Assembly (NCBI RefSeq): GCF_002024505.1
Contig: NZ_CP019402.1
Location: 1,984,001 to 2,048,000, forward strand
Origin: Plantibacter flavus
GTDB taxonomy: Bacteria; Actinomycetota; Actinomycetes; Actinomycetales; Microbacteriaceae
Reading direction: 5' to 3'
DNA: 64,000 nucleotides
Below are positions 50,905-59,978 of this stretch, one piece after another. The notes beneath the pieces are model-generated. The model had not been told where the DNA came from. It did no database searches and saw only the letters and a list, made by a program, of their open reading frames with translations. Numbering within the stretch: the first letter of the stretch is position 1; every line of letters starts with the position of its first letter. A program made the position numbers and the translations under genes.

Positions 50905-53115
50905 TCAGACGGCGGTCACGAGGATCGTGATCGCGCGGTCGGGCTGGAAGGTGGGGAGGTCGAGGCCGATCACGGCCAGCTGGCCACCGCTCAGCACGGG
51001 CGCGGCCGCGAGCGTGGCCGGGTCGGCGTCGAGTGGCGGCGCATCCCGGAGCCACTGGGGGATCACCCAGCGGGGGCCGAGGGAGTCGTCCTGCGCGACG
51101 GCGAGGCGGTAGTGACCGTCCGGGCGGAGTCCGGGCAGGCGGACCCGCCGACGGGTGTCGGCCGACCGCGGGGGAGTCACGAGCGTGTACAGCGCGGTGG
51201 TGCCGTCCTCCGCGACGACCCCGCGCAGGGTCGGAGCGTCGTCGTCCCACTCACCGTCGCCGACGACGCGGCCGGTGGCGATGAGTCCGCGATGACGCGT
51301 GAACACGGTGATCCATCTGGCGAGGGTCGTCCGATCCGCATCGTCGAGCTCGCGCAGGTCCCACTCCACACCGAAGTGCCCGAGCAGGGCGACCGCGCAC
51401 CGGGTGTGGAGCGTGTGCGTGCGTCCGGTCGTGGCCGATCTGGCCGAGGCCACGTGCGATCCCAGCATCTCGGGCGGGACGAGGAGTCCCGTCCACCGGA
51501 GCATCCGGGCCCGCTCGATCGGGTCGTGGTTGTCGGAGGTGTGGACGCGATCGGACCGCTCGAGGACACCGAGGTCGACGCGGCCTCCGCCCGACGCGCA
51601 GCTCTCGATCTCGAGGTGCGGGTGCCGCGATCGGAGCTCGTCGAGCAGCCGGTAGAGGGCTTCGGTCTGGTCGTGCACGGCTGCCCGCCCGGTCGACGGA
51701 TGCCCGGCATCGACGAGGTCGCGGTTGTGGTCCCATTTCAGGTACGCGATCCCGAGCTCGCCGACCAGTGTGTCGATGGCCTGCAGGATGTGGTCGAAGG
51801 CCGCCGGATTGCCGAGATCGAGCACCTGTTGGTGCCGGACGGGCGACGGGAGCTCGTCCCTCGCCCGCAGGATCCAGTCCGGGTGCTCGCGTGCGAGGTC
51901 GGAGTCCTCGTTGATCATCTCGGGTTCGAACCACAGCCCGAACTCCATGCCGAGCGATCGCACCCGGTCGGCGAGCGGCGCGAGACCGTCCGGCCAACGC
52001 TCGGGGTCCGGTGTCCAGTCACCGAGGCCGCGGGTGTCGTCGTGACGTCCGCGGAACCATCCGTCGTCGAGCACGTAGCGCTCGACGCCGATGGCCGCGG
52101 CCCGGGTCGCCAAATCGGTGAGGACCTCCAGGTCGTGATCGAACAGCACCGCCTCCCAGACGTTCAGGGTGACGGGGCGCGGACGCCGAGCCGCCCGCGA
52201 GGTCGAACGCAGCCAGCGGTGGTACCGCGACGAGGCGGCATCGAGGCCGACGCCGTGGGCCCCGTACACCCATGGAGTCCGATGGTCCTCGCCCGGGCCG
52301 AGTCGGACCTCGCCCGGCAGGAGCAGCTCGCCGCCACGGAACGCGAGGTGTCCGTCGGTGCGTTCGACGCCGATCGTGTGGTTGCCGCTCCAACCGACGT
52401 GGCACAGCCAGACGTCACCGGTCCGGCTGTCGAACCCCGGTGTTCCGATCGCGGTGACCCCGGTGGCGTCGAGACCGGGGCGACCGTGCCGCGACTCGCG
52501 GAGGTGCGTCCCGGTCGTGACCGGAAGCCGCTGCGGCAGCTTCTCGTTGCCCCACCGACCGGCGAAGTCGAGGATCTCCCGAGCCGACGTCGGGATCGGG
52601 AGGGCCGGCACGACACCCTCGATCTCCAGGAGGTCGTCGCCCCGGTTCGTGACCGTCACGCGCGTGCGCAGCAGGCCACTCTGTGTCAGTTCGATCGCCA
52701 CGAGGAGAGCGATGCCCGTCTGGTCGTCGACCGCGGTCACCTCGACCAGCGCGGCGCCGCACTGCCGCACCTCTCCGGCCGGGAGGGCCGCTCTGTCGAC
52801 CTCGACCGAGGCCACATCGAAGCGCGACGACCAGGCCGTCCCGGCGCGATGCGCCCGGAGCCCCGGGAGACCCGACCAGCCCGACACGTGCTCGGGCAAC
52901 AGGCTCGGCTCGTACGGCGCGTCCGATCCGTCGACGAGGTCCCCGCGCACGGCGGCTGTGGCCGCGGCAAGCCACTCGAGGTCGTCGGCATCGACGGCGG
53001 CACCCCAGTGCGCGATCGTCGGGAGGCGGGTCCCGTGCTGGACGAGGACGACGGAGACGCCGTCGCACTGCAGATGGACGACGCGGTGTTCGAGCGTCGC
53101 TGAGCGGTCGGACAT
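50905..53115 (-). CDS. GH36 alpha-galactosidase
   Basis: A 736-residue multidomain enzyme: N-terminal beta-supersandwich (residues 1-320), TIM barrel (about 325-640) and C-terminal sheet. Catalytic motifs are intact: nucleophile D462 in YLKWDHNRD and acid/base D528 in HTSDNHDP, with ESCASGGGRVDLG between them. YVLDDGWFRGRHDDTRGLGDW near 345 binds substrate. It hydrolyses terminal alpha-galactose from raffinose-type sugars, galactomannan oligomers or glycoprotein glycans. It is the first enzyme gene after LacI in the minus-strand operon, with a 52-base gap, and has no signal peptide. Confidence 0.93.
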   Translation of the reverse strand: MSDRSATLEHRVVHLQCDGVSVVLVQHGTRLPTIAHWGAAVDADDLEWLAAATAAVRGDLVDGSDAPYEPSLLPEHVSGWSGLPGLRAHRAGTAWSSRFDVASVEVDRAALPAGEVRQCGAALVEVTAVDDQTGIALLVAIELTQSGLLRTRVTVTNRGDDLLEIEGVVPALPIPTSAREILDFAGRWGNEKLPQRLPVTTGTHLRESRHGRPGLDATGVTAIGTPGFDSRTGDVWLCHVGWSGNHTIGVERTDGHLAFRGGELLLPGEVRLGPGEDHRTPWVYGAHGVGLDAASSRYHRWLRSTSRAARRPRPVTLNVWEAVLFDHDLEVLTDLATRAAAIGVERYVLDDGWFRGRHDDTRGLGDWTPDPERWPDGLAPLADRVRSLGMEFGLWFEPEMINEDSDLAREHPDWILRARDELPSPVRHQQVLDLGNPAAFDHILQAIDTLVGELGIAYLKWDHNRDLVDAGHPSTGRAAVHDQTEALYRLLDELRSRHPHLEIESCASGGGRVDLGVLERSDRVHTSDNHDPIERARMLRWTGLLVPPEMLGSHVASARSATTGRTHTLHTRCAVALLGHFGVEWDLRELDDADRTTLARWITVFTRHRGLIATGRVVGDGEWDDDAPTLRGVVAEDGTTALYTLVTPPRSADTRRRVRLPGLRPDGHYRLAVAQDDSLGPRWVIPQWLRDAPPLDADPATLAAAPVLSGGQLAVIGLDLPTFQPDRAITILVTAV

Positions 53116-53167
53116 GGTTCCTCCGAAGCGGTCGGTGAGGCGGGTGTGACGGCCGGTGGGCCGAAGG

Positions 53168-54166
53168 TCAGGCTGAGTCTCGGACGACGAGCGTGGTGTC
53201 GAGCCAGCGCGGAGCGGTCGTCCGGCCGGCGATGAGCTCCATGACGAGTTCCGCGGCGACCCTGCCCATCTGCTCCAACGGCTGACGGACCGAGGTCAGC
53301 GGTGGCTCCGCGGTTGCCGCGACGACCGTGTCATCGAACCCGACGAGCGCGATGTCGTCCGGGACCGTGCGGCCACTGGCCTCGAGGACGCGCATCGCTC
53401 CGACCGCCATGAGGTCCGAGCCCGCGAAGACGGCGTCGAGGTCCGGGTACCGGGAGAGCAACCGAGCCATGGCCGACGACCCGCTCGGCATGGTGAAGTC
53501 GCCTCGGGCGACCGCACGGGTGTCGAGGCCGCGTTCGGTGAGGACGTCTCGCCAGCCTCGGACACGGTCACTGGACGCGGCCATGTCGGCGGGGCCCGAG
53601 ATGACGCCGATCCGCGTTCGGCCGAGCGCGATCAGGTGTTCCGCGGCGAGCCGACCGCCGGCGTAGTTGTCGGAGTCGACGAAGGTGACGTCCTCCGTGT
53701 GCTCACCCATCGGGCGGCCGACGAAGACGATGGGGAGGTCCACCGAGGCGAGCGCCTGGGTGATGGTGCTGATCTCGTGCTGCAGGATCACCACCGCCCC
53801 GTCCACGTAGTGCGCCGCCAGGTAGGCGACGAGCGCGTCGAGTTGGCGCGGGTCGGCGAGGAAGAGCGCGGGCTGCTGGGCTGCCGACAGGAGCGCGGCG
53901 GTGGCGCCCTTGAGCGGTGCCGCGACGAACGATCCGGAGAAGGGTTCGAGCTCACCCGCCGCGAGGACGATCGCGACGGCGCCCGTCCTGCCCCCGGCGA
54001 GCGACCGGGCTGCGACATTCGTGCGGTAGGCCAGTTTCGCGGCCGCTTCGCGCACCGCGACGACCATCGAGGCGTCGACCGTCGAAGCACCGGCGAGGAC
54101 CCGCGACGCGGTCGCTCGGGAGACGCCGGCCTCTCGGGCGACGTCGACCAGGGTCGGTTTGCGCAT
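53168..54166 (-). CDS. LacI-family regulator of the glycan locus (minus-strand operon)
   Basis: A 332-residue repressor from the ATG at 54166, with AAAGGAG six bases upstream. TLVDVAREAGVSRATASRVL near residue 5 is the helix-turn-helix and AYRTNVAARSLAGGRTG the hinge. The effector domain is typical (VVILQHEISTITQALASVDL, IVFVGRPMGEHTEDV, ALVGFDDTVVAAT, SVRQPLEQMGRVAAE). It is the first gene of the GH36-GH51-GH27-GH95 operon and divergent from the importer at 54425, so it can repress both directions from sites in the 258-base region between them. Confidence 0.9.
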   Translation of the reverse strand: MRKPTLVDVAREAGVSRATASRVLAGASTVDASMVVAVREAAAKLAYRTNVAARSLAGGRTGAVAIVLAAGELEPFSGSFVAAPLKGATAALLSAAQQPALFLADPRQLDALVAYLAAHYVDGAVVILQHEISTITQALASVDLPIVFVGRPMGEHTEDVTFVDSDNYAGGRLAAEHLIALGRTRIGVISGPADMAASSDRVRGWRDVLTERGLDTRAVARGDFTMPSGSSAMARLLSRYPDLDAVFAGSDLMAVGAMRVLEASGRTVPDDIALVGFDDTVVAATAEPPLTSVRQPLEQMGRVAAELVMELIAGRTTAPRWLDTTLVVRDSA

Positions 54167-54227
54167 CCTCGCTCCTTTGCGATCGTCCACCTGCCGGTGG
54201 TCTGGCAACGAGCATCGCAGAATCCGA

Positions 54228-54239
54228 GAGAGCGTTCTC
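54228..54239. promoter_or_regulatory. LacI-type operator candidate in the glycan locus
   Basis: GAGAGCGTTCTC is palindromic in its outer GAGA/TCTC arms and central CG, with one mismatched pair, the general form of LacI-family sites in actinobacteria (for example the AGCGCT-centred CebR box). It lies 62 bases before the LacI start. A further perfect palindrome, GCAATATTGC, follows at 54248-54257. Confidence 0.45.
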
Positions 54240-54284
54240 CCAGTTGCGCAATATTGCCCTGGTGCCGCGGAACCCCGCTGCCTA

Positions 54285-54296
54285 TGGTGATCACCA
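54285..54296. promoter_or_regulatory. Perfect palindrome TGGTGATCACCA upstream of the importer gene
   Basis: A 12-base perfect inverted repeat in the divergent LacI/importer region, overlapping a -10-like TATGGT (54283-54288) and 129 bases before the GTG at 54425. It may be a second operator for one of the two LacI proteins of this locus. The rest of the region (54297-54408) shows nothing else I can name until the GGAGGGGG ribosome binding site. Confidence 0.35.
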
Positions 54297-54424
54297 CGCC
54301 CGAACGGTCCGGATGCTCCCCGATCCAGTCGACATCGGCGCGAGCCGGAGAGCGATCTCCGGCCGGTGACCGCAACGTAGCGCGACACCGCGGAACACGA
54401 TCCCGCATAGGAGGGGGATTTCCA

Positions 54425-55684
54425 GTGAGATTCCGTCTTGCAGCAGCAGCAACCGTCACCGTCATGGTCGGCGCCCTGGTCACCGGTTGTTCCGGGTCCG
54501 GCGGCGGCGATGACAAGACCTTCCAGTTCTGGTCCTTCACGGGCATCGACCAGAAGGCCGATGTCGAGAAGTACAAGGAAGCGCACCCCGACATCACCGT
54601 CAAGCTCACCGAGGTCGGAAGCACGCAGGAGACCGCGCAGGCGCTCACCGCGGCGTTGGCCGGCGGTAAGGTCCCCGACCTGGTGCTCATCCAGGGGGAC
54701 GACATGCCCAACTTCGTCGCGAACCCCGACAACTTCGTCGACCTGAGCACGATGGGCGCCGACGACATCTCCGGGGACTACCTGCCGTGGGTCTGGGACC
54801 AGGCCGTGGCTCAGAACGACGCCGTCATCGGGGTACCGACCGACGTGGGCGGGATGTCGATGGCGTACCGTGCCGACCTCTTCGAGGCCGCTGGCCTGCC
54901 GTCGGAACCGGACGCGGTCGCGGCGCTCTGGCCCACCTGGGACGACTTCATCTCCGTCGGCCAGCAGTACGTCGCCGCCACCGGGAAGCCGTTCCTGGAC
55001 AACGCCGGCACCTCGGTCTTCTTCCAGACCGTGAACCAGGTCGACGAGAAGTACTACACGCCGGAGGGTGAGCTCGTGTACGACACGAATCCGCAGGTGA
55101 AGGAGGCGTTCGACATCTCGATCAAGGCGATCGAGGCCGGCATCACCGCGAACGTCCCCGCCTTCTCCACCGGCTGGAGCACGGGCAAGACCAACGGCGC
55201 CTTCGCCGCGATGGCGGCTCCCTCCTGGATGCTGAAGAGCATCAAGACGGACGCGCCCGACACCTCGGGCCAGTGGCGCGTGACGACGGTGCCCAAGGTC
55301 GCCGGCAACTGGGGCGGCAGCTACCTCGCCATCCCGAAGCGCGCGTCGAACCCCAAAGCGGCGTGGGCCTACATCAAGGAGATGCAGTCACCCGAGTCGC
55401 AGCTGAAGAACTTCACCGACACCGGAGCCCTGCCCAGCACGGTCTCCGCCTACGAATCCACGGCGATCGCCGACTACACCGACCCGTTCTTCGGCGACTC
55501 GAAGATCGGTGCCGTGCTCGGCAAGTCCTTGCAGGAGTTCAAGCCGTTCTTCAACGGTCCGGAGACGGCGACGATCGGTTCGGCGATGATCAACACCGTG
55601 ACGGACGTCGAAGCCGGCAACACCCCACCGGACAAGGCCTGGGACGTCGCGATGAAGGCCGTGAAGGACGCCCTCGGCGGCTGA
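54425..55684 (+). CDS. Sugar ABC importer, substrate-binding lipoprotein (third CUT1 system)
   Basis: A 419-residue lipoprotein starting at a GTG with GGAGGGGG seven bases upstream. VRFRLAAAATVTVMVGALVTGC is a signal peptide ending in lipobox LVTGC. The body is a CUT1 binding protein (KTFQFWSFTGIDQKADVEKY, GKVPDLVLIQGDDMPNF, TDVGGMSMAYRADLFEAAG). It heads the operon with two permeases, GH3 and GH127, so its ligand is probably an arabinose- or xylose/glucose-bearing plant oligosaccharide. A strong hairpin separates it from the permease genes. No ATPase gene is present. Confidence 0.93.
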   Translation: MRFRLAAAATVTVMVGALVTGCSGSGGGDDKTFQFWSFTGIDQKADVEKYKEAHPDITVKLTEVGSTQETAQALTAALAGGKVPDLVLIQGDDMPNFVANPDNFVDLSTMGADDISGDYLPWVWDQAVAQNDAVIGVPTDVGGMSMAYRADLFEAAGLPSEPDAVAALWPTWDDFISVGQQYVAATGKPFLDNAGTSVFFQTVNQVDEKYYTPEGELVYDTNPQVKEAFDISIKAIEAGITANVPAFSTGWSTGKTNGAFAAMAAPSWMLKSIKTDAPDTSGQWRVTTVPKVAGNWGGSYLAIPKRASNPKAAWAYIKEMQSPESQLKNFTDTGALPSTVSAYESTAIADYTDPFFGDSKIGAVLGKSLQEFKPFFNGPETATIGSAMINTVTDVEAGNTPPDKAWDVAMKAVKDALGG

Positions 55685-55718
55685 CCCGACGGCCCCGTCC
55701 ATTCGTCCGCTCCGACCC

Positions 55719-55754
55719 GGGGCGTTCCGGCCGAGCAACACGCCGGAACGCCCC
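55719..55754 (+). repeat. Strong intercistronic stem-loop between binding-protein and permease genes
   Basis: GGGGCGTTCCGGC (55719-55731) and GCCGGAACGCCCC (55742-55754) are perfect 13-base reverse complements around a ten-base loop. The stem fills the 82-base gap after the binding-protein gene and ends 12 bases before the permease GTG. Such hairpins protect the upstream message or partly terminate, so that binding protein is made in excess over permeases. There is no T-run. Confidence 0.75.
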
Positions 55755-55766
55755 TGAAGGATCATC

Positions 55767-56726
55767 GTGACCACGCACATCACTCCACCTCGGCTGCTGC
55801 CCAAACAGTCGCCACCCGGTATCGGGACGCGCATCCGCAACACCCTGCCGGAACGCTTCGCCCCCTACGTCTACATCGCCCCGTTCTTCCTGATCTTCGC
55901 CGTCTTCGGGCTGATCCCGCTCCTGTTCACCTTCGTCGTGTCCCTCTTCGACTGGAACCCGATCGGTCAGCAGACCTTCATCGGCTTCGACAACTTCACC
56001 AGGCTCGCGGCCGACCCACGGTTCTGGAACGCGATGCTGAACACCTTCGCGATCTTCATCATCTCCACGGTGCCGCAGCTGGTCATCGCCCTGGGCCTCG
56101 CCCATCTGCTGAACCACGTCCGCCTGCGCTTCGCCACGGGGTTCCGGATGGCGATGCTCGTGCCGTACATCACCTCGGTCGCCGCGACCACGATCGTGTT
56201 CGCCCAGCTGTTCGACCGTGACTACGGGCTCTTCAACTACCTCATCAGCTTCTTCGGCGGTGACCACGTCGACTTCCTCAACGACAAGGTCGGCTCGTGG
56301 TTCCTCGTCGCGCTCATGGTCGTCTGGCGGTGGACGGGCTACACGACGCTGCTCTACCTGGCGGCACTGCAGGCGATCCCTCGCGACGTGTACGAGGCGG
56401 CCGCCGTCGACGGTGCCGGCGGTTGGAAGCAGTTCGTCTACATCACCATCCCGTCGTTGCGTCCCATCATCGTGTTCACCATCGTCACGTCGACGATCGG
56501 CGGGCTCCAGGTGTTCACCGAACCACTGCTGGTGAACCCGGCCACCGGCCTCACCTGCGGTGCGGCACGACAGTGCCAGACGCTCACGCTGTTCCTCTAC
56601 GAGCAGGGCTTCGGCCAGTTCGAGTTCGGATACGGCTCGGCGATCGGTGTCGCGCTGTTCGTGATCGTCGTCCTCGTCGCCCTGCTGAACTTCTTCCTGT
56701 CCACCCGCACCCGAGGAGGACGCTGA
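55767..56726 (+). CDS. Sugar ABC importer, permease subunit 1 (third system)
   Basis: A 319-residue membrane protein starting at a GTG six bases after GAAGGA. Six helices begin at YVYIAPFFLIFAVFGLIPLL near residue 32. The EAA loop is VYEAAAVDGAGGWKQFVYI near 208. A periplasmic loop contains two cysteines (LTCGAARQCQTL) that may form a disulfide, a feature seen in some CUT1 permeases for plant oligosaccharides. The stop shares a base with the next ATG. Confidence 0.93.
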   Translation: MTTHITPPRLLPKQSPPGIGTRIRNTLPERFAPYVYIAPFFLIFAVFGLIPLLFTFVVSLFDWNPIGQQTFIGFDNFTRLAADPRFWNAMLNTFAIFIISTVPQLVIALGLAHLLNHVRLRFATGFRMAMLVPYITSVAATTIVFAQLFDRDYGLFNYLISFFGGDHVDFLNDKVGSWFLVALMVVWRWTGYTTLLYLAALQAIPRDVYEAAAVDGAGGWKQFVYITIPSLRPIIVFTIVTSTIGGLQVFTEPLLVNPATGLTCGAARQCQTLTLFLYEQGFGQFEFGYGSAIGVALFVIVVLVALLNFFLSTRTRGGR

Positions 56727-57619
56727 TGTCCGAGACGCTCAACTCCACCCAGCTGATGGCGAGCGCGACCTCCGCCGGCCGGAAACGGAACGGCGGCCGG
56801 ATCGGCCGCATCCCCTGGTACACCTACGTCCTCCTCGTGTGCGCCGTCGTCGTGAGCATGTTCCCGCTGTACTTCATGTTCGTCGTCGCGACCACGGACT
56901 CGGCGACGGCGACCACCCTGCCACCGCGGCTGTATCCGGGCGACAACCTGTTCCACCTCGTGGGGCTCGTGCTCGAGACCGTGCCGTTCATCCAATCGAT
57001 GATCAACAGCCTCATCGTCGCGCTGTCGATCGGCGTCGGATCGGCCCTGCTCTGCGCCCTGGCCGGGTTCGCCTTCGCGAAACTGGAGTTCCGCGGCCGC
57101 AACGCGCTGTTCATCCTCGTGGTCCTCACCATGACCGTGCCGACGCAGCTGAGCGTGATCCCGCAGTACCTGATCATCTCCGCGCTCGACTGGGTGGACA
57201 CGCTTCAGGCGCTCATCGTCCCCGGCCTTGCGAGCGCGTTCGGCATCTTCTGGATGCGTCAGCACATCTCGAGCTCCGTGAGCGACGAGCTGCTCCAGGC
57301 GGCGAGACTCGACGGTGCCAACACCTGGCAGATCTTCTGGCGGATCGTCTTCCCGGTCATCCGACCGGCGGCGTTCGTCCTGGGACTGCTCGGCTTCGTC
57401 GGATCCTGGAACGACTTCCTCTGGCCGTTCATCGTCCTGAAGTCGCCCGAAATGTACACGGTCCAGATCGCGATCAAGGCCCTGCAGTCGCAGCGGTCGA
57501 TCGATCTCGGCCTGGCGATGGCCGGGTCGTTCCTGGCCACCATCCCGCTGCTCATCGCGTTCATCTTCGTCGGCAAGCGCATGGTGACCGGGATCATGGA
57601 CGGAGCGTTCAAGGGATGA
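56726..57619 (+). CDS. Sugar ABC importer, permease subunit 2 (third system)
   Basis: A 297-residue membrane protein; GAGGAGG lies seven bases before the ATG. Helices start at WYTYVLLVCAVVVSMFPLYF near residue 30, followed by the periplasmic DSATATTLPPRLYPGDN loop. The EAA loop is LLQAARLDGANTWQIFWRI near 193. It pairs with the preceding permease. Its stop overlaps the GH3 start (ATGA). Confidence 0.93.
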   Translation: MSETLNSTQLMASATSAGRKRNGGRIGRIPWYTYVLLVCAVVVSMFPLYFMFVVATTDSATATTLPPRLYPGDNLFHLVGLVLETVPFIQSMINSLIVALSIGVGSALLCALAGFAFAKLEFRGRNALFILVVLTMTVPTQLSVIPQYLIISALDWVDTLQALIVPGLASAFGIFWMRQHISSSVSDELLQAARLDGANTWQIFWRIVFPVIRPAAFVLGLLGFVGSWNDFLWPFIVLKSPEMYTVQIAIKALQSQRSIDLGLAMAGSFLATIPLLIAFIFVGKRMVTGIMDGAFKG

Positions 57620-59976
57620 CCCTGCAACACGACGGCGTCACGCCGACCACGTCGGGTATCGTCCGCGGCGTCTGGAACGACCGACGGGCGTCACCCGACG
57701 AGCGGGCGCGAGCACTCCTCGATGAGATGACCCTCGAGGAGAAGGTCGGTCAGCTCGGTTCGGTCTGGTTCACCGAGACGGCGGGCGACTTCGCGCCGAG
57801 CGTGGACGGCTCCGACGACCCGGCTGCGCCGACATCGGCGCCCACCGGCGACTTCACGGGTGGCCTCGGGCAGTTGACGCGCATCTTCGGGACCGAACCG
57901 GTGACGGTGGCCGAGGGCGTCGATCGCCTGCGGGAACGGCAACGGCAGGTCGTGGCCGGCAACCGGTTCGGCATCCCCGCGATCGCGCACGAAGAGTGTC
58001 TGACGGGGTTCGCCGCGTTCGGTGCGACCGCCTTCCCGACGCCGCTCGCCTGGGCCGCCTCGTTCGACGAGGAGCTCGTGGAGCGGATGGCGGAGGCGAT
58101 CGGAGACGACCTTCGCTCGGTCGGGGTCCATCAGGGGCTCGCGCCGGTCCTCGACGTCGTGCGCGACTACCGCTGGGGCCGGGTCGAGGAGACGCTGGGG
58201 GAGGACCCCTACCTCGTCGGCCAGCTCGGCGCCGCGTACGTGCGTGGTCTCGAGCGGTCCGGGGTCGTGGCGACGCTCAAGCACTTCGCCGGCTACGCCG
58301 CGTCCCGAGGCGCGAAGAACCATGCCCCGGTGAGCATGGGGCGCCGCGAGCTCGCCGATGTCGTGCTTCCGCCGTTCGAGACGGCGATCCGGCTCGGGGG
58401 AGCGCGAAGCGTGATGAACGCCTACACCGATCTCGACGGCGTCCCCGCCGGTGCCAGTGTCGAATTGCTCACCGACATCCTGCGCGACGACTGGGGTTTC
58501 GACGGCACCGTCGTCGCCGACTACTGGGCGATCCCGTTCCTCGCGACCATGCACCACGTCGCGAGCGGTGCGGCGGAGGCCGGCGCGCTCGCCCTCACCG
58601 CCGGGATCGACGTCGAACTCCCGGAGACCGCCGGCTACGGCGCCGGTCTCGTCGGGCTCGTCCAGGACGGGGCGCTCGACGAGCGGCTGGTCGACCGAGC
58701 CGTGCTCCGGCACCTGCGGCAGAAGATCGAGCTCGGCCTGCTCGACCGGGGCCCGCTCGTGCCGGAGCACGCCGCATCGACCGACCTCGACGGCCCCCGC
58801 AACCGCGCCATCGCGACGCGTCTGGCCGAGGAGTCGGTCGTCCTCCTCAGGAACCGCGCAGTTCTCCCGCTCCGGACCACCGCGCGCATCGCCGTGATCG
58901 GGCCGGCGGCCGACCAGTTCCGCAGTCTCGTGGGCTGTTACGCATTCCCCAACCACGTGTTGTCGAAACACCCCGGGCACGATCTCGGCATCACCATCCC
59001 GACGATCCTGGACGCGGTTCGTGCCGAGTTCCCCACGGCGGACATCGTCGTCGAACCGGGATGCAGCATCACCGGGACCGGTCAGGAGGACGTTCCGGCC
59101 GCGGTCGAAGCCGCCCGTTCGGCAGACGTCGTCGTGCTGGCCGTGGGTGACATCGCGGGCCTGTTCGGCGATGGCACCTCGGGAGAAGGCTGCGACGCCG
59201 AGGACCTGCGCCTCCCCGGGGGTCAGCACGACCTCGTGCTCGCCGTCCTCGAGACCGGGACGCCCGTCGTCCTGACCGTGCTGTCCGGGCGACCCTACGC
59301 GCTGGGGGACTACGACCGGGCCGATGCACTGGTCCAGGCCTTCTTCCCCGGCCAGGAGGGCGCAGCAGCCGTCGCGGGGCTGCTGTCCGGCCGCGTGAGG
59401 CCGAGCGGACGGCTCCCGGTGCAGATCCCTCGCTCACCGGCCATGCCGGGCACGTACCTGCAGCCGCCGCTCGGTCTGGCGTCCCGCGGGATCAGCGTGC
59501 TCGACCCCACGCCGCTCTTCCCGTTCGGTCACGGCCTCACCGCCGGGGACGTCCGCTACCGATCGCTCACGAGTGCAGCGGAGCTCGCCGTCGACGGCGA
59601 GGTCCTCGTCGACGTCACGGTCGAGAACATGGGTGTCGAGGACGCCGTCGAGGTGATCCAGCTCTACGGCACGGATCCGTTGGCCTCGGTCGTGCGCCCG
59701 TCGGTCGAGCTGCTCGCGTTCGCACGCCTCACGGTCGCTGCCGGGACGTCGACGACCGTGCGTTTCTCGGTGTCGGCCGACCGCTTGTCCTTCACCGGGG
59801 TCGACGGTCGCCGGGTGGTCGAACCGGGGACGTACGTGCTGTCCGCCGGGCCATCGGCGCTCGAGCGTCCGCTCACCCGCACGATCGAGGTGACCGGCAA
59901 CCGGCGGGAGCTGGTCGGGCCGCGCGAGCTCCGCGTGGACTGGCGGCCCGTCGGTGCGGGCGCGAGGAAGGCCTGA
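57616..59976 (+). CDS. GH3 beta-glycosidase (beta-glucosidase / beta-xylosidase type)
   Basis: A 786-residue enzyme with the three-domain GH3 layout: TIM barrel (MTLEEKVGQLGSVWF near residue 37 to about 360), alpha/beta-sandwich (VVLLRNRAVLPLRTTARIAVIG near 412) and C-terminal fibronectin-III-like domain (DVTVENMGVEDAVEVIQLYG). Nucleophile D302 sits in GTVVADYWAI, and KHFAGYAASRG near 216 is the substrate lysine-histidine motif. No signal peptide is present. In this operon it would trim beta-linked glucose or xylose, or beta-linked arabinopyranose or galactose, after import; GH3 sequences do not fix specificity. Confidence 0.9.
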   Translation: MTLQHDGVTPTTSGIVRGVWNDRRASPDERARALLDEMTLEEKVGQLGSVWFTETAGDFAPSVDGSDDPAAPTSAPTGDFTGGLGQLTRIFGTEPVTVAEGVDRLRERQRQVVAGNRFGIPAIAHEECLTGFAAFGATAFPTPLAWAASFDEELVERMAEAIGDDLRSVGVHQGLAPVLDVVRDYRWGRVEETLGEDPYLVGQLGAAYVRGLERSGVVATLKHFAGYAASRGAKNHAPVSMGRRELADVVLPPFETAIRLGGARSVMNAYTDLDGVPAGASVELLTDILRDDWGFDGTVVADYWAIPFLATMHHVASGAAEAGALALTAGIDVELPETAGYGAGLVGLVQDGALDERLVDRAVLRHLRQKIELGLLDRGPLVPEHAASTDLDGPRNRAIATRLAEESVVLLRNRAVLPLRTTARIAVIGPAADQFRSLVGCYAFPNHVLSKHPGHDLGITIPTILDAVRAEFPTADIVVEPGCSITGTGQEDVPAAVEAARSADVVVLAVGDIAGLFGDGTSGEGCDAEDLRLPGGQHDLVLAVLETGTPVVLTVLSGRPYALGDYDRADALVQAFFPGQEGAAAVAGLLSGRVRPSGRLPVQIPRSPAMPGTYLQPPLGLASRGISVLDPTPLFPFGHGLTAGDVRYRSLTSAAELAVDGEVLVDVTVENMGVEDAVEVIQLYGTDPLASVVRPSVELLAFARLTVAAGTSTTVRFSVSADRLSFTGVDGRRVVEPGTYVLSAGPSALERPLTRTIEVTGNRRELVGPRELRVDWRPVGAGARKA

Positions 59977-59978
59977 CC

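Noticed and set aside
50818..53103. Very long open frame on the plus strand opposite the GH36 gene
   Set aside because: It mirrors the high-GC codon pattern of the GH36 gene, its translation is rich in Arg, Gly and Asp with no family motif, and the GH36 catalytic motifs are intact on the other strand.
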